From Armatimonadota bacterium (GTDB lineage: Bacteria > Armatimonadota > JAAZEB01), in assembly GCA_012841485.1 (NCBI GenBank), contig DUUU01000617.1, positions 1-15,530 of the forward strand: a DNA stretch of 15,530 nucleotides. The letters are read 5' to 3'. The notes beneath the pieces were generated by a model. That model had not been told where the DNA came from and searched no databases. It was given only the letters and a program-made list of their open reading frames with translations. The translations under genes were made by a program, and so were the position numbers. How positions within the stretch are numbered: position 1 is the first letter of the stretch; each line of letters starts with the position of its first letter. Positions 14,487 through 15,530 of the stretch are shown in pieces.

Positions 14487-15125
14487 TCAGGAGGCCAGCG
14501 CGATCCGCGGGTTCTCCTCACCGAAACTTCGGAAGCCAGAGGTGCTCCCCTGTCGGCGCGGCTCCTCGGAGAGGCGCAGCCGCCCCAGGGGTGCCAGCCC
14601 GGTGCGGTCCGCTCCCAGCAGGCGCGTCGTCAGCTCCCGATCACTCACGGATCCCATGCTCTCGATGCAGGCGGCGCAGTAGCAGCCTTCGGCAAGGCGC
14701 TCGCCATCGGCATCCACGAACGTCACCGTCGTCGGGAACGGCTCTGGCGCCAGGCAGATACCGCATGTTGGAACCGCTCTCAGGATGCTGTCGCTCGAAT
14801 CGCAAAGGTCGTGGACGACATCGTAAATCGTCTTCCGCGAGGAGCGCTCGCTGATAGAAAAGCGGTAATTCTCCTTCAGCGCCAGCTCGATCTCCTCCAG
14901 GACGGCCACCTCTTCATCGCGAACGTGGACTGCGTAAGCGGTGATCGTGCCCTCGGCGAGTTGGTACACCTCGAACTCGGGCGTGAGGCTGCTGAACAGC
15001 TCCTTCACCTCGCGGATTTCCTGGCGATTGCGTACCTCAACAATATAAACAGCGGATATGCCGCTCGCGTGTTTCTCCAAGAGCACTTCCGCCGCGGCGC
15101 CGGCGATCTCCTTGGCGTGGGGCAT
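14487..15125 (-). CDS. Hypothetical protein with Cys-rich putative zinc site
   Basis: I do not recognise this 212-residue soluble protein. The N-terminal half (1-110) looks like an alternating helix/strand domain (VYIVEVRNRQEIREVKELFS, ITAYAVHVRDEEVAVLEEIE). A cysteine cluster follows: C121-x2-C124 and then C148-x-C150-x2-C153, separated by a hairpin-like stretch (TTVTFVDADGERL). This resembles a treble-clef or zinc-ribbon site. The C-terminal 45 residues are Arg/Ser/Gly rich and probably disordered. The ATG at 15125 has GGAGG seven bases upstream, so the start is firm. It has a consensus promoter and a long leader, and its own terminator at 14429-14475. A redox or metal-sensing role could be imagined, but nothing proves it. 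Confidence 0.78.
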   Translation of the reverse strand: MPHAKEIAGAAAEVLLEKHASGISAVYIVEVRNRQEIREVKELFSSLTPEFEVYQLAEGTITAYAVHVRDEEVAVLEEIELALKENYRFSISERSSRKTIYDVVHDLCDSSDSILRAVPTCGICLAPEPFPTTVTFVDADGERLAEGCYCAACIESMGSVSDRELTTRLLGADRTGLAPLGRLRLSEEPRRQGSTSGFRSFGEENPRIALAS

Positions 15126-15351
15126 TGGACGGCCTCCGTCTTCTGTTTGCTTCGTGCCTCGCCGGACCCGAGGCCCGGCGCAACCGGGAGGGACGCATGC
15201 CGGCCTTCCGGCATGTCGGCGAAGGGATAGGCGGCGGATGGGTAGAGCGGCAAGAGAGAGCTCGCACTGGGAAAAGGCTCCACTCCGACGCGAGAAGCGG
15301 GCCGGTTTGAGCCTTCTCTACCACCCGCTACCACTCATCCCCACTTCCTCG
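15126..15351 (-). promoter_or_regulatory. Long structured 5' leader of the Cys-rich gene
   Basis: About 226 bases of leader precede the start codon, with no recognisable coding region. A perfect 8-bp hairpin CATGCCGG-CCTT-CCGGCATG lies at 15196-15215. Further up, two stems cannot form together: GAGAAG (15318-15313) with CTTCTC (15297-15292), and AAGGCTC (15315-15309) with GAGCCTT (15280-15274). The second is followed on the minus strand by TT and then CCC, like a weak terminator. I match it to no known riboswitch class. Confidence 0.4.
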
Positions 15352-15357
15352 CCACCG

Positions 15358-15386
15358 ATTATAACAGTGCCACCCCCGTTTGTCAA
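15358..15386 (-). promoter_or_regulatory. Perfect-consensus sigma-70 promoter
   Basis: On the minus strand TTGACA (15386-15381), exactly 17 bases and TATAAT (15363-15358) with TGT before it match the sigma-70 consensus at all twelve positions and also have an extended -10. Transcription should begin near 15351 and serve the gene at 14487-15125. Confidence 0.85.
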
Positions 15387-15418
15387 GCGCCTGGCCTCGG
15401 GCGCCAGGGTCATTTCAT

Positions 15419-15530
15419 TCAGCGGTCTCGGGGCCGCCCGGCGGTCAGCACGATGGTGACTGCCTGCTTGTACCGACCGGCGTACGTGCGGAGAGCCGCC
15501 GCGATGTTGTGTGCTCCGGCACGTCGCGCC
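15419..15530 (-). CDS. C-terminal end of an unidentified gene, cut by window edge
   Basis: A minus-strand frame enters from the right edge and ends with TGA at 15421-15419. It encodes 36 visible residues that include AGAHNIAAALRTYAGRYKQ and end in TAGRPRDR. The balanced amphipathic composition looks like a real protein tail, but the fragment is too short to identify. A 6-bp hairpin CCTGGC/GCCAGG (15390-15408) lies just downstream without a T tract. Confidence 0.45.
   Translation of the reverse strand, partial: ARRAGAHNIAAALRTYAGRYKQAVTIVLTAGRPRDR

Overview
The window is about 15.5 kb of GC-rich bacterial chromosome, roughly 60-65% GC by eye. It is dense with housekeeping-type genes and shows no insertion sequence, phage gene, tRNA, rRNA or CRISPR array. 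Clear anchors are guaA, rho, dtd, a bifunctional-nuclease (DUF151) gene and a pstSCAB phosphate-transport operon. HEAT and TPR scaffold proteins, a small sigma factor and several conserved-hypothetical proteins lie between them. The mixture suggests a non-proteobacterial lineage such as Armatimonadota or Chloroflexota, but no rRNA is present and this placement is only an inference.

Layout from left to right: (1) 1-394 has no convincing gene. (2) A HEAT-repeat protein (433-1611, +) starts just downstream of an extended -10 promoter and may be leaderless. (3) A small sigma-70-family factor (1847-2500, +) is followed by an intrinsic terminator that lies inside the end of the convergent neighbour. 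(4) A two-gene minus-strand operon encodes a VOC/glyoxalase-fold protein (3031-3441) and a membrane-anchored OB-fold protein (2511-3029). (5) guaA (3643-5187, +) is divergent from that operon. (6) rho (5497-6783, +) and the DUF151 nuclease (6969-7496, +) follow. (7) A membrane protein (7786-8847, +) joins a YggT-like N-terminus, a coiled coil and a degenerate class III nucleotidyl-cyclase domain. A small PD-(D/E)XK-like protein (8871-9290, +) comes next. (8) pstS-pstC-pstA-pstB lie on the minus strand (12764 down to 9323) without phoU in view. (9) dtd (13031-13480, +) and a TPR protein (13518-14396, +) are divergent from pst. (10) A cysteine-rich unknown protein (14487-15125, -) has a perfect-consensus promoter and a long structured leader. 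(11) The tail of another minus-strand gene is cut by the right edge.

Promoters are unusually legible. Seven of the eight proposed have a TGn extended -10 element, and several are overlapped or flanked by inverted repeats that could be operators. The most unusual coding content is the YggT/pseudo-cyclase fusion with its nuclease-like neighbour. The most unusual architecture is a 13-bp terminator hairpin embedded in the opposing OB-fold gene. No complete, clearly novel multi-gene system could be demonstrated from the sequence alone.
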